Translations under genes and position numbers: made by a program
NCBI GenBank assembly: GCA_964599565.1
Contig: CAZRFE010000019.1
Coordinates: 1 to 36,044, forward strand
Source of the DNA: JAJUFS01 sp964599565
GTDB taxonomy: Bacteria; Pseudomonadota; Gammaproteobacteria; Natronospirales; JAJUFS01
Length of the DNA: 36,044 nt
Reading direction: 5' to 3'
Shown: positions 16,299-24,250 of the stretch, piece by piece
How the letters are laid out: each line of letters opens with the position of its first letter
How positions within the stretch are numbered: the stretch's first letter is position 1
The notes under the pieces: model-generated
What the model was told of the DNA's origin: nothing
Seen by the model: only the letters and a program-made list of their open reading frames with translations
The model's database searches: none

Positions 16299-17598
16299 GG
16301 ACACTCCGTGTCGTGATACGTCGTAATTCCGCCTTCGCCATTACGGCAAGGAACACAAACAACAAGCTCTCTCCGAACACGGCTGCAATCGCGCCACCCA
16401 TAACGCCGTGAAAGGGAACAAGTGCTGCATTGACGGCCACTATCCCTGTCGTCGCCACTACGATAGCGGCCGCCCGTCGTTTCATCTGTCGTGGATTCAG
16501 GAAAACGGCTCCTGTCGCCGTCGACAGGAAACGCAACGGCACACAAGCCGCCATCACCGTGAGCACCTGCCCGGTTTCATGGAACGCGCTTCCGAACGCA
16601 AGCCCGACGCCCCATGGTCCGACATAGGACAGAACCGCTCCAATCACCGCGCCCATGACGAACATCCACCGCCGCCCCTTGCAGTAGGCCGACACGAACC
16701 GTTGCTTGTCACAAGCCGCCCATCGATGGAATTTCACCAGCAGGAACTTCTGATAAATCGTGCTAGGCAGCAGGTAGACGGCCGAAAGCACCGCTACTGC
16801 GAGGGCAAAGAAGCCGGCCTCCTCGTCGCCGCGCGCGTACTTCAACTGCACGGTGCTGACCTGAAAGAACACGGGATAGAGAGCAGCAGTCAGGCCGTAC
16901 ATCCAGGTATTGCTCAGAAGCCTTCGCAATGTCGGAGGTGATGTGACGTGCATGCCACCGCGCAAATCGGCACCGCAGGAATCGGCGCCTCCTGCGAACA
17001 TCGCGCGCAGGCCGAAAAGCGCGGTGGCCAGGACAAGAAGGGCGATCAGGCCATAACCCTGAGCCACGATCGTTACGTCAGCCAACATCGAAACTTTCCA
17101 TGCAATGAGAACAGCGAGGACGAAGCGTGCGAGAGGTGTCAGCAACTGCATAAATCCCTGCACCAAGTACCGCTCCTCGATCCGGTGCATGCTGCACGCC
17201 AGATCCACGAAAACGATTGAAAGCACAATCGGCGCCATCAGGATCAACGTCAGTGACGTTTGATCGTCGATCGGCCCGGCAAGCGCCCATGCCAGAATCA
17301 AGGTGACCACCAGGAAACTGCTCAGGAGGACGAAATGCATCGACGGCCGAAGCCAGCGATTCGCCTTCTTGCCTTCACCGCCATACGCATTCATCCAGAA
17401 CTGCGCGACGCCGAATCCGGCAGCCGGCGACAAGAGTGTGATCGTGACGAGCGATGACGCGAACACACCGTAAGCTTCCGGACCCAGGGAACGGGCCAGG
17501 AGAAGCTGGGTCAGGAACGAGAGCACCGCACCCGCAAGGGTAAGCACCCAGAGCATGGACATCGTGCGCAGGTCACGTGGGATGTTGACGTGGGACAT
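16285..17598 (-). CDS. Wzx-type oligosaccharide flippase (MOP superfamily)
   Basis: A 437-residue inner-membrane protein with twelve or more hydrophobic stretches, of the polysaccharide transporter branch of the MOP superfamily. The N-terminus (SMLWVLTLAGAVLSFLTQ, then LLARSLGPEAYGVFAS) is the characteristic first-helix signature. It should move the undecaprenyl-linked repeat unit across the inner membrane for polymerisation by the EpsG-like protein. It begins 49 bases after the family 4 glycosyltransferase stop and overlaps the pyruvyltransferase start. GC content here is about 50 percent in the line I counted (16321-16380). Confidence 0.88.
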   Translation of the reverse strand: MSHVNIPRDLRTMSMLWVLTLAGAVLSFLTQLLLARSLGPEAYGVFASSLVTITLLSPAAGFGVAQFWMNAYGGEGKKANRWLRPSMHFVLLSSFLVVTLILAWALAGPIDDQTSLTLILMAPIVLSIVFVDLACSMHRIEERYLVQGFMQLLTPLARFVLAVLIAWKVSMLADVTIVAQGYGLIALLVLATALFGLRAMFAGGADSCGADLRGGMHVTSPPTLRRLLSNTWMYGLTAALYPVFFQVSTVQLKYARGDEEAGFFALAVAVLSAVYLLPSTIYQKFLLVKFHRWAACDKQRFVSAYCKGRRWMFVMGAVIGAVLSYVGPWGVGLAFGSAFHETGQVLTVMAACVPLRFLSTATGAVFLNPRQMKRRAAAIVVATTGIVAVNAALVPFHGVMGGAIAAVFGESLLFVFLAVMAKAELRRITTRSVHGDE

Positions 17599-17647
17599 TC
17601 CAATCCGGTTTGGTGTGTCGGGTGTATTGATCTGTAACTGGACTCGA

Positions 17648-18745
17648 TCAACCCAGCCGGGAAATCACGTCCCTGTATTTCTGGATCACGATCCGTTCAT
17701 CAAAGCGCTCCATCACGAAACGACGACCGGCCTCCCCCATCCGATGCAACTGCGCAATCGGCATATTCGCCATTTCCAGGATGGCGCTGGCGAGTGCGTC
17801 GACGTTTCTGACCGGAACGATGATCCCCGTTTTCCCGTCCGCTACCGCATCACGGCATCCGACGTTGTCCGTGGTGATGACCGGTATCGACATTGCAGCC
17901 GCCTCAAGAATGCTTCTCGGTGTTCCCTCTCCATACGCACTGGGATACACGAAGATATCGGTTTCCTCATACAGCGCAACCATATCGTCCGTCTTTCCCC
18001 TATACTTGATCGATCCGCAGTCGCTTGCCACCCGAATTTCCGCTTCGAGATCACGGTCTTCGATCGGTCCTACCAAGAGAAATCGGACGCTGCCAGCCAT
18101 GCGCTCGTGCACGATGCGAGCCGACTGCACGTATTCGGAAACACCCTTGTCCCGAAGCAACCGGGCCGCCATGGTGAACGTTCGCATTTCGGACTGCCTG
18201 AGACGTGGCTTTCGACAGAATCGTTCCAGGTCAACTCCCGATCCAGGCAACAGCTGCAGCTTTGTGGTGTCGCCAACCAGTCTTACCAAGTACGCATGAT
18301 CGTCGGGGTTCTGCACGAACGTCACGCTCGCCCGGTTGACGATGAAACGGAACACGCCGTGAAAGAATGGCGCAGCCCAGCGATGACGGCCTCTCAGCAT
18401 TCCAAGGCCGGCAATATTCGCGATCACCTTCGCCTTCCCGCTCCTGACCAGCGAATAGATGAAATTCGGCTTTAACGTGAATGCGATGATCACATCTGGG
18501 TCATGCTTACGCACGATTCGCTGACCCCGTACGATGCTCATCAGGAAGCGCATCACTCCGAAGGAGCGCCCATGAAACTCATGTCGCTCGTGAGCTTCCA
18601 CCGATGAGCCAAGGAGATATTCGTAACCATCCGTCGGACCAACGGCGATTATCGTTGAGCCGGTTTCCTTGACTGCCTGGCATAAACGAAGTCGGAAATT
18701 GAAGATATTCCAGGTGGTATTGGAAACTACCAGGACGGTTTTCAT
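17648..18745 (-). CDS. Glycosyltransferase family 4
   Basis: A GT-B transferase of 365 residues. The N-terminal acceptor domain begins VLVVSNTTWNIFNFRLRL. The middle has KPNFIYSLVRSGKAKVIANIAGLG, a pattern seen in bacillosaminyl-type transferases such as PglA. The C-terminal donor domain carries the Glu273-x7-Glu281 motif in YGEGTPRSILEA. It would extend the lipid-linked oligosaccharide with retention of configuration. The ATG at 18745 overlaps the stop of the asparagine-synthase-like gene (ATGA), which marks tight coupling between the two. Donor sugar unknown. Confidence 0.88.
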   Translation of the reverse strand: MKTVLVVSNTTWNIFNFRLRLCQAVKETGSTIIAVGPTDGYEYLLGSSVEAHERHEFHGRSFGVMRFLMSIVRGQRIVRKHDPDVIIAFTLKPNFIYSLVRSGKAKVIANIAGLGMLRGRHRWAAPFFHGVFRFIVNRASVTFVQNPDDHAYLVRLVGDTTKLQLLPGSGVDLERFCRKPRLRQSEMRTFTMAARLLRDKGVSEYVQSARIVHERMAGSVRFLLVGPIEDRDLEAEIRVASDCGSIKYRGKTDDMVALYEETDIFVYPSAYGEGTPRSILEAAAMSIPVITTDNVGCRDAVADGKTGIIVPVRNVDALASAILEMANMPIAQLHRMGEAGRRFVMERFDERIVIQKYRDVISRLG

Positions 18746-20316
18746 CGAGGGTCTCCCGCGTGGCCCTTCGCTGGCCATCCGATTCCCCGGCGCTCCATCC
18801 AAGTAGAAGCCATGGACAGCAGAAACGCTTTTGAAGCTTCACCTTTCGAACTTCCATGGATGACGCCGTTTATGCTCTGAATTTCGTGCTCACCGAAGCC
18901 GACAGACCGCAGCGATTCTCTCAGCGCCGCCGAATTCAGTCGAACGAATCTTTCAACGTCAAACCTGAACGAGCCTTTTGTTCGTGAATACTGCAGATCT
19001 CCAAGTCCGTCCTGGATTATCTCCCGCATCAGCACCTTGTTGACACGCCGCCTTTCGTCGAACCTCATTCTAGGCGGCAACCGCTCCACGAAGCTGCAAA
19101 GCTTTTCATCGGCAAGCGGGTATCTGACGCTCGCTCCATAGATATCTGCAACAATTTCGCCCTTCTGGAAACCGGCTGATGCCTCCTGCATGACTGCAGC
19201 CGCGGTTCGAATTTCCATCGCCTGCAACGGGAGTTTCGAAGCGAGCACATCCTCAAGACGGGCACGCGCCGCGCTCCCGGGATTCAGGCCAAGCCTTTCG
19301 ATCTCCTTGTCGGTGAACCGACTCCCCGGAAACATTCGTTCATGTGGGGGAATGGACATCCTGTTGAGAATGTATCCCAACTTATCGCCGAATCCGTACC
19401 ATTGCGGAATCGATCCAAACCTTGGAAATGCGCAAAGCATTCGAACGAGCTCGCTTGGAATCACGCCGAAACATAGATCGATTCCCATGCCATCCACCAT
19501 TACGTCGCCCGGCTGCAGATCCATGTGTTCTGCGATTTCAAGGTAGGCAGGGTAAGCAAAATCGAAGACAGGCAAGGCGAGCTTGTCGACGCATCGCATG
19601 TGGGTTCGCCACGCCGAAGCGGGATCGCCGCTCACTGATACATGCCTCAGACCGCACTTCCTCGCCACACGCGCAGCGCTTTCCGACTCGCTCTCCACAA
19701 CGCCGGCTTCATAAGTGACCGAAACAACGCGATCGCTCCAATCGGCGAGTGCAAGAGCCAGTATCGACGAATCCTTGCCGCCGCTCTGGAGAAAGACGAT
19801 CCTTCCCGCCGCTTGGACGTCCTGCTCGACACGCTCCTTCAGCATACGCATGAACTGCTTCTTTGCATCTTCCATGCCGGTCTCGGCCGTACCGAATGCT
19901 TTCAGATTGGGAACGCAGCGGGAAATGCTGGTCGAAACCGAGCCTTCGGCATCGATCGCCAGTTCATGCCCGAACCCTACCCGGTACAGTCCTTCCAACA
20001 ACGTTTCGGGTCCGGGTACGAACCCTAGGCTCAACGCGGTTGACAGCGCTTCCCTGCTTACTGCGAGCTTCGACATTCGCGCAACAGCGTCACCGGGCCT
20101 GTCGAAAGGCAGGAGCTGGCCGGCTTCGCAGATGAACCAGCTGGCCGGTTGACCAAAGCGCGGCCCGACGACTCTCCGACGGCGCACGTCACGCAACCTT
20201 GGAACGTTGTGCCACGACCCGCGCAGCATTTCCGGCGACCAAAGCGACAGGTGAAACACTTCGCGTTCCTCTGTCACTCGACCAGGCAGACAAACGGACC
20301 CGGCGCCGAATGTCAA
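18742..20316 (-). CDS. Asparagine-synthase-like amidotransferase lacking the glutaminase cysteine
   Basis: A 524-residue protein with an ATP pyrophosphatase core: LQSGGKDSS (178-184), then a synthetase domain to the C-terminus. The segment around 88-118 (SREALSTALSLGFVPGPETLLEGL) resembles the end of the class II glutaminase domain of AsnB, but the first part of that domain and its Cys2 are missing. AsnB-like proteins in polysaccharide loci (WbtH, for example) amidate uronic acids, which fits the UDP-uronate enzymes here. Glutamine hydrolysis looks impossible, so ammonia or another amine would be the donor. The PP-loop has Lys181 where AsnB usually has Leu or Val. The only start after an in-frame TAA (20332-20334) is a TTG at 20316 with a weak ribosome site, so a short truncation or sequencing frameshift cannot be excluded. 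Confidence 0.75.
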   Translation of the reverse strand: MTFGAGSVCLPGRVTEEREVFHLSLWSPEMLRGSWHNVPRLRDVRRRRVVGPRFGQPASWFICEAGQLLPFDRPGDAVARMSKLAVSREALSTALSLGFVPGPETLLEGLYRVGFGHELAIDAEGSVSTSISRCVPNLKAFGTAETGMEDAKKQFMRMLKERVEQDVQAAGRIVFLQSGGKDSSILALALADWSDRVVSVTYEAGVVESESESAARVARKCGLRHVSVSGDPASAWRTHMRCVDKLALPVFDFAYPAYLEIAEHMDLQPGDVMVDGMGIDLCFGVIPSELVRMLCAFPRFGSIPQWYGFGDKLGYILNRMSIPPHERMFPGSRFTDKEIERLGLNPGSAARARLEDVLASKLPLQAMEIRTAAAVMQEASAGFQKGEIVADIYGASVRYPLADEKLCSFVERLPPRMRFDERRRVNKVLMREIIQDGLGDLQYSRTKGSFRFDVERFVRLNSAALRESLRSVGFGEHEIQSINGVIHGSSKGEASKAFLLSMASTWMERRGIGWPAKGHAGDPR

Positions 20317-20453
20317 TGATAGGAATCCCGTTTACTCTTGAAGTCCCTTCCATCTTGATAGTCAGTCGCAATGAATGAAAAAAGAACACGACGCTTCCTG
20401 GAAGCTCGGTCATCACGCTGCAAAGTAGACGCATCACTTCTGCACGCATTAGT

Positions 20454-21797
20454 TCATTTGACCGCACAAGGTGATCGATGGTTTTTTCGTCCAATCCCTA
20501 TATAACGAATGCACGACTCCCGGTTGAGGCTCAGCGCATTTCTTCCATCAAATACCACCCTGTTGGATACAAGATATTCCAATGACTCACGATCGCAGCT
20601 GCGAAACTCCGACCATTCGGTAACAATGACGAGCGCATCAGCTCCTTTTAGCACGTCGTCACGCTGATTCCCGAACTCGATTCGTTCGCGGCCGTCGAAC
20701 ATCTTCTTCGCCTCGCTCATGGCCGTTGGATCGTATGCCTGCACCTTCGCTCCGGCCGCGAGCAATGCATTGATCAGCACGATGCTGGGCGCTTCGCGCA
20801 TGTCGTCCGTGCCTGGCTTGAATGCAAGACCCCATACTGCGAATGTCTTGCCTTCCAGCTCGCCATTGAAGTAGGTGTTGATCTTTTCGAACAGCACTTC
20901 CTTCTGGCGGTTGTTGACGTTCTCCGTTGCTTCCAGCATCTCGGGACGGTAACCAACACTGTGTGCTGTGCGGATGAGCGCCTTGACGTCTTTCGGAAAG
21001 CACGAGCCGCCGTAGCCGCAGCCGGCATAGAGGAAGGCCTGTCCGATACGTGGATCCGAACCGATGCCCTTGCGCACTTCTTCGATGTCCACGCCCAGGT
21101 GGTCCGCAATGTTCGCGAACTCGTTCATCAAGCTGATGCGCGCGGCGAGCATGGCGTTGGCGGCGTACTTCGTGAACTCGGCATCGCGGACGGACATGAC
21201 AAGCATGCGATCCTTCTGGCGCATGAACGGTGCATAGAGTTCGCGCATCACGCGAATGCTGTCTTCTTCACGCGAGCCGATGATGACGCGGTCCGGCTTC
21301 ATGAAATCTTCAACCGCCGAGCCTTCCTTGAGGAATTCCGGATTCGAGACAACATCAAACCAGTATTCGCGCTTGTCTTCGCCGAGCACGCCCTCCATCT
21401 GCTCCCGGACGCGATCTGCAGTGCCTACCGGCACCGTAGACTTGTCCACGATGACGCGCGGGCCATCCATATGCTGCGCGATGGTTATCGCTACTTTCAG
21501 CACGTGGCGCAGGTCGGCAGAGCCGTCTTCATCCGACGGTGTTCCAACGGCAATGAACTGTACGTATCCGTGCTGAACACCCTCGACGGGGTTGTCCGTA
21601 AAACGCAGCCGTCCACGGCGGATACCCTGCCCGACGAGTGCTTCCAGACCATGTTCGTGGATCGGGACTTCACCCTTCTTCAATCGCTCGATACGGTTGC
21701 TGTCGATATCGACGGCGAGAACATCGTTCCCCATGGACGCAAGACATGCGGCGGTAACAAGACCGACGTAACCGCTGCCGTGAACGGTGACCTTCAT
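20454..21797 (-). CDS. ugd: UDP-glucose 6-dehydrogenase
   Basis: A 447-residue enzyme that oxidises UDP-glucose twice to UDP-glucuronate with NAD. The N-terminal Rossmann loop is GSGYVGLVTAACLA, followed by VDKSTVPVGTA, NPEFLKEGSA and the catalytic GCGYGGSCFPKD with Cys266. The C-terminal domain has GLAFKPGTDDMREAPS. It is the first gene of the polymer cluster, read into the amidotransferase gene after 137 bases. Its UDP-GlcA is the substrate of the 4-epimerase at the other end. The last dozen residues, after YIGIGR, extend beyond the usual end of the family and are basic and lower in GC. The start has AGGGAG ten bases upstream. Confidence 0.95.
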   Translation of the reverse strand: MKVTVHGSGYVGLVTAACLASMGNDVLAVDIDSNRIERLKKGEVPIHEHGLEALVGQGIRRGRLRFTDNPVEGVQHGYVQFIAVGTPSDEDGSADLRHVLKVAITIAQHMDGPRVIVDKSTVPVGTADRVREQMEGVLGEDKREYWFDVVSNPEFLKEGSAVEDFMKPDRVIIGSREEDSIRVMRELYAPFMRQKDRMLVMSVRDAEFTKYAANAMLAARISLMNEFANIADHLGVDIEEVRKGIGSDPRIGQAFLYAGCGYGGSCFPKDVKALIRTAHSVGYRPEMLEATENVNNRQKEVLFEKINTYFNGELEGKTFAVWGLAFKPGTDDMREAPSIVLINALLAAGAKVQAYDPTAMSEAKKMFDGRERIEFGNQRDDVLKGADALVIVTEWSEFRSCDRESLEYLVSNRVVFDGRNALSLNRESCIRYIGIGRKNHRSPCAVK

Positions 21798-21847
21798 TGC
21801 TCGCGAGCTCCCTGGTGAATATTGTCCACATCGCGCACACGCGGAAT

Positions 21848-21880
21848 TGCAAAAATGAAACGGCCCCTATTCGGAGCCGT
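21848..21880 (-). terminator. Rho-independent terminator of the small secreted protein operon
   Basis: On the minus strand an 8-base stem (21860-21867 with 21873-21880, one G-T pair) and a 5-base loop are followed by TTTCATTTTTG. It lies 25 bases past the stop of the 115-residue secreted protein. It separates that operon from ugd. Confidence 0.8.
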
Positions 21881-21904
21881 CCCTGCCCATACCTACTCCG
21901 TGTA

Positions 21905-22252
21905 TCAGGTCCCGGAGTACAGCACCGTCCCACTCGCGTCTGTGACCGTGACTGCGCCGCTGACCATATCCACGGTGACCGTGACTGCGTTTCCGTTCAT
22001 CATGATCGGCGGACTGGTAACGATATCGCCACGAGTGGTGGCGCCAGGCATGGAAGAGACCGCGCGAGCGATGCCGGATGGACCGCCAGCGGCGGTTATT
22101 GCGCTGCCGGCCACTGCGTTGATGACCCCACTCGTGGTGGTGGATGAACCGTTGATCTGAACGCCGGGACCGGGTGGATTGCTGCCTCCAGCAATCGCCG
22201 TACTCGACGTCAATACGAAGAAAACGGCTGCAATGCGTATGCGAATGTTCAT
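21905..22252 (-). CDS. Small secreted Thr/Gly/Val-rich protein, unknown family
   Basis: A 115-residue precursor with a signal peptide (MNIRIRIAAVFFVL, cleavage likely after AIA). The mature part of about 95 residues is rich in Gly, Ser, Thr, Val and Ala and free of Cys, with a strand-like end (NAVTVTVDMVSGAVTVTDASG). I do not recognise it. A strong ribosome site (AAGGAG, six bases from the ATG) suggests high expression. It is 29 bases downstream of the barrel gene, so the two form an operon closed by a good terminator. A periplasmic or surface partner of the barrel is the simplest guess. Confidence 0.8.
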   Translation of the reverse strand: MNIRIRIAAVFFVLTSSTAIAGGSNPPGPGVQINGSSTTTSGVINAVAGSAITAAGGPSGIARAVSSMPGATTRGDIVTSPPIMMNGNAVTVTVDMVSGAVTVTDASGTVLYSGT

Positions 22253-22281
22253 GCTCTACTCCTTTATATGGTGCAGCCTGC

Positions 22282-23109
22282 TCAGAAGCGACTGCTGTAA
22301 CCGACACCAACCGCCATTTCCATGTCACCGCGCTCTTCCGTCACATCCGTGACACCGACGACGACCGAAATCGGCGCCGTGCGGGATGGCACGAAGGACA
22401 GGCCGATGTTCATGGCTTCGCCGGCGTAATCCGCGATCAAGCTCATCTGCCGGGTGAAGCTGTAACCTGCAGAGATGAACGGCGAAATACTTTCAGGATC
22501 GTTCGCCTGGCCGAGGCGGCCTCGACCAATGCCGAACGTCAGCATGAGGCCGTTGCCAGGATTACGTTCGTAGTAGTGGCTGTAGGAAAGGAACATCGTG
22601 TCGGCAGTGGCGTCGGCGAAGTCCTTCGCATCGCCCCAGGCGAGAGTATTCTCGGTGCCGAACGCGATCGCGCCGTGATCGCCGACATTGGTGTGCAGCT
22701 TGACCGCGAGCGCGCCGGAGTCGCCGAACGCATTGGTAAGACTGATGATGTTGAACGCGGCTTCCATCGCCACTTTGTCGGGATTGCCGAAGCCCAGGCC
22801 TATGGCCATGGAACCGTCCACATCGATGCCACCGATGAAATCGCTCCGCGCATCCGACGCAGTCGCACCGTTCAGACCGATAAAGAAATCGCCGGTGCGT
22901 GCGCCGAAGGCAACCGGCGAACCGAAGACCACGCCAGGCGCGACGCGGGGCTGTGAAATCACGGCCTGGACGAGCTGGCGAAGTTCCGGCGGAAGTTCGC
23001 TTGCCGGAACGGCATCAGCGGCAAAACCCTGCGTCGTGTACAGGCCGACGACGAGCAACGCAGCAACGCCCGCCTTCAAGGTCCGTCCCCTTCGTGTCTG
23101 GTATTCCAT
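22282..23109 (-). CDS. Outer-membrane beta-barrel-like protein, unknown function
   Basis: A 275-residue exported protein with a signal peptide (basic start, AALLVVGLYTTQGFA then AD). A short Pro-rich, acidic segment (PASELPPELRQLVQAV) follows. The rest is a chain of amphipathic strands (GSMAIGLGFG, AFGDSGALAVKLHT, NGLMLTFGIGRGR, ISPFISAGYSF, MEMAVGVGYSSRF) that ends in Phe, the usual recognition signal for barrel insertion. Repeated Gly-x-Gly and Gly-Asp turns look like a small porin-like or transport barrel. I cannot name the family. It is the first gene of a two-gene operon with the small secreted protein, located just before ugd. Confidence 0.78.
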   Translation of the reverse strand: MEYQTRRGRTLKAGVAALLVVGLYTTQGFAADAVPASELPPELRQLVQAVISQPRVAPGVVFGSPVAFGARTGDFFIGLNGATASDARSDFIGGIDVDGSMAIGLGFGNPDKVAMEAAFNIISLTNAFGDSGALAVKLHTNVGDHGAIAFGTENTLAWGDAKDFADATADTMFLSYSHYYERNPGNGLMLTFGIGRGRLGQANDPESISPFISAGYSFTRQMSLIADYAGEAMNIGLSFVPSRTAPISVVVGVTDVTEERGDMEMAVGVGYSSRF

Positions 23110-23413
23110 TTTTTGAATGCTCCGTCATGGTTTGGGCCCGTAGTGGTTGACGCCGGGCGGTCCCTGTTGTGGTCGGCGCGTAATCTAATGGCCGGTACCA
23201 TCCAGCACCAGACGGATGGAGTCGAATCCTGTATGAAACTGCTGAAGTTCGGGGAATGTACTGAGCGGGTGAGGCTACTGCTGGGATGTTGATACGTTGC
23301 CGTCAGCACTAACCGTATCGCGGACCTGAGGAAGATGAGATTCAGTAAAGGCCTTGGATGAAGATGCAAAACAGAGGTGACGAGCGAAAAGGAAGTGGAC
23401 TTCGCTCGGCATC
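23110..23413 (-). other. Intergenic region between orphan exported gene and barrel operon
   Basis: These 304 bases have no gene I can support. They hold a hairpin just downstream of the orphan gene (listed separately) and must contain the barrel-operon promoter. A TAGATT near 23187 read on the minus strand is a weak -10 candidate without a good -35. The base composition is less GC-rich than the coding flanks. Confidence 0.5.
23381..23408 (-). terminator. Hairpin directly after the orphan exported gene
   Basis: A perfect 8-base inverted repeat (CGAGCGAA at 23381-23388, TTCGCTCG at 23401-23408) with a 12-base loop lies 5 bases past the stop codon. There is no T-run after the stem, so it may be a weak terminator or an mRNA-stabilising end. 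Confidence 0.4.
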
Positions 23414-24061
23414 CTAGAAAACCATCGTCATCCTGATCATCGCCAGTCGCTCCCCTTTGCGTGCGCCATCGCCGTGGGAATATGAAATACCGAGATCGAA
23501 GTGGCGGCTGGAAAGCAGGTACAGCGCGCCGCCGCGCCATCGATTCCAGCCATTGCGCGTCTTGTCTGCCATCGCTTCAAGAACCAGCGGAAATACCAGG
23601 TCGTTGAACAGCAGTGCACTGCTGTAGCGTGTCGTGTAAATCGCTGTGTTGCGCGTGATCCCCGCCTGCCAGTGGACGAAACCGAAATCCTGCGACGCGA
23701 CGATCCCGGTAACGGGCCAACTGCCCCACCGGTAATGGAAGCCATCGTTCATCCGCAACGGAGAAAGGTCTTCCCCGCATGGATGACGACCCGCGTCCGC
23801 GGCGAGCATCCGATCCGCGCCGCTCTCGGACAAGCGGTGCTGGCTGAAATAGACCTTGAACCGCCAGCCGGTACCGAGATCCGTCAGGCTGCCGCCCTGC
23901 CCCGTTGTCGTGCCGGATTCCGCGTGGCCTTTATCCTGGAGGTACGCCGTCTCCGCAAGAAGCGCGCAGTCGTCCGCGAGCACGTATTGCACGGACAACA
24001 CCGGCAGCAGGCACAGGGAAGAAGCAATGACTCCACAACGGACAGACAGGAACGCGAACAT
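23414..24061 (-). CDS. Orphan exported protein, probable outer-membrane protein
   Basis: A 215-residue protein that I do not recognise. The N-terminus is a signal peptide: MFAFLSVRCGVIASSLCLL, then LSVQYVLADD. The mature part has two Cys (near the start and in HPCGED) that could form a periplasmic disulfide. Many aromatic short strands follow (WRFKVYFSQHRL, FGFVHWQAGITR, ALYLLSSRHFDLGISYSH), and the C-terminus ends MIRMTMVF, an outer-membrane-type ending. The ATG at 24061 is preferred over one at 24100 because it places the hydrophobic core correctly. It stands alone, with a terminator hairpin upstream at 24204-24230 and a weaker hairpin downstream. Confidence 0.65.
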   Translation of the reverse strand: MFAFLSVRCGVIASSLCLLPVLSVQYVLADDCALLAETAYLQDKGHAESGTTTGQGGSLTDLGTGWRFKVYFSQHRLSESGADRMLAADAGRHPCGEDLSPLRMNDGFHYRWGSWPVTGIVASQDFGFVHWQAGITRNTAIYTTRYSSALLFNDLVFPLVLEAMADKTRNGWNRWRGGALYLLSSRHFDLGISYSHGDGARKGERLAMIRMTMVF

Positions 24062-24203
24062 GCGCTGCACACCGGCATATGAAAAGTGGTCCCGCAGCAA
24101 AGGCTACGAAGACTGTGCCGAGGCACGCATACGCGATGAGGGGTAATTGAGCGGGGCGCGGGCGGTAGGAGAAATACGCCAGTAAAGGCGAACGACGGAA
24201 AAT

Positions 24204-24230
24204 AAAGAGCCGGGCGTTGCCCGGCTCTTT
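24204..24230. terminator. Bidirectional terminator after nhaB
   Basis: A perfect 12-base stem (24204-24215 with 24219-24230) with loop GTT. The plus-strand side runs into TTTTTT and the minus-strand side into TTTATTTTCC. It lies just past the nhaB stop on the minus strand and insulates the orphan exported gene downstream. The GC core GCCGGGC/GCCCGGC recurs in two other terminators of the window. Confidence 0.9.
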
Positions 24231-24250
24231 TTTCCGTTCGTCACGCGTCC

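Noticed and set aside
20189..20494. A short minus-strand frame that could be a frameshifted N-terminus of the amidotransferase gene
   Set aside because: Its translation lacks the Cys2 start and the other patterns of a class II glutaminase domain and overlaps the end of ugd, so it does not restore the missing part.
23076..23540. A 154-codon minus-strand frame spanning the gap between the orphan and barrel genes
   Set aside because: It overlaps both neighbours in other frames, has no signal peptide or domain and a composition like non-coding sequence.
24161..24168. An exact GGCGGTAG, the core of the RfaH-recruiting ops element, on the plus strand
   Set aside because: No plus-strand operon follows it; the genes here and the capsule cluster are on the minus strand. 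An 8-base match in GC-rich DNA is expected by chance.
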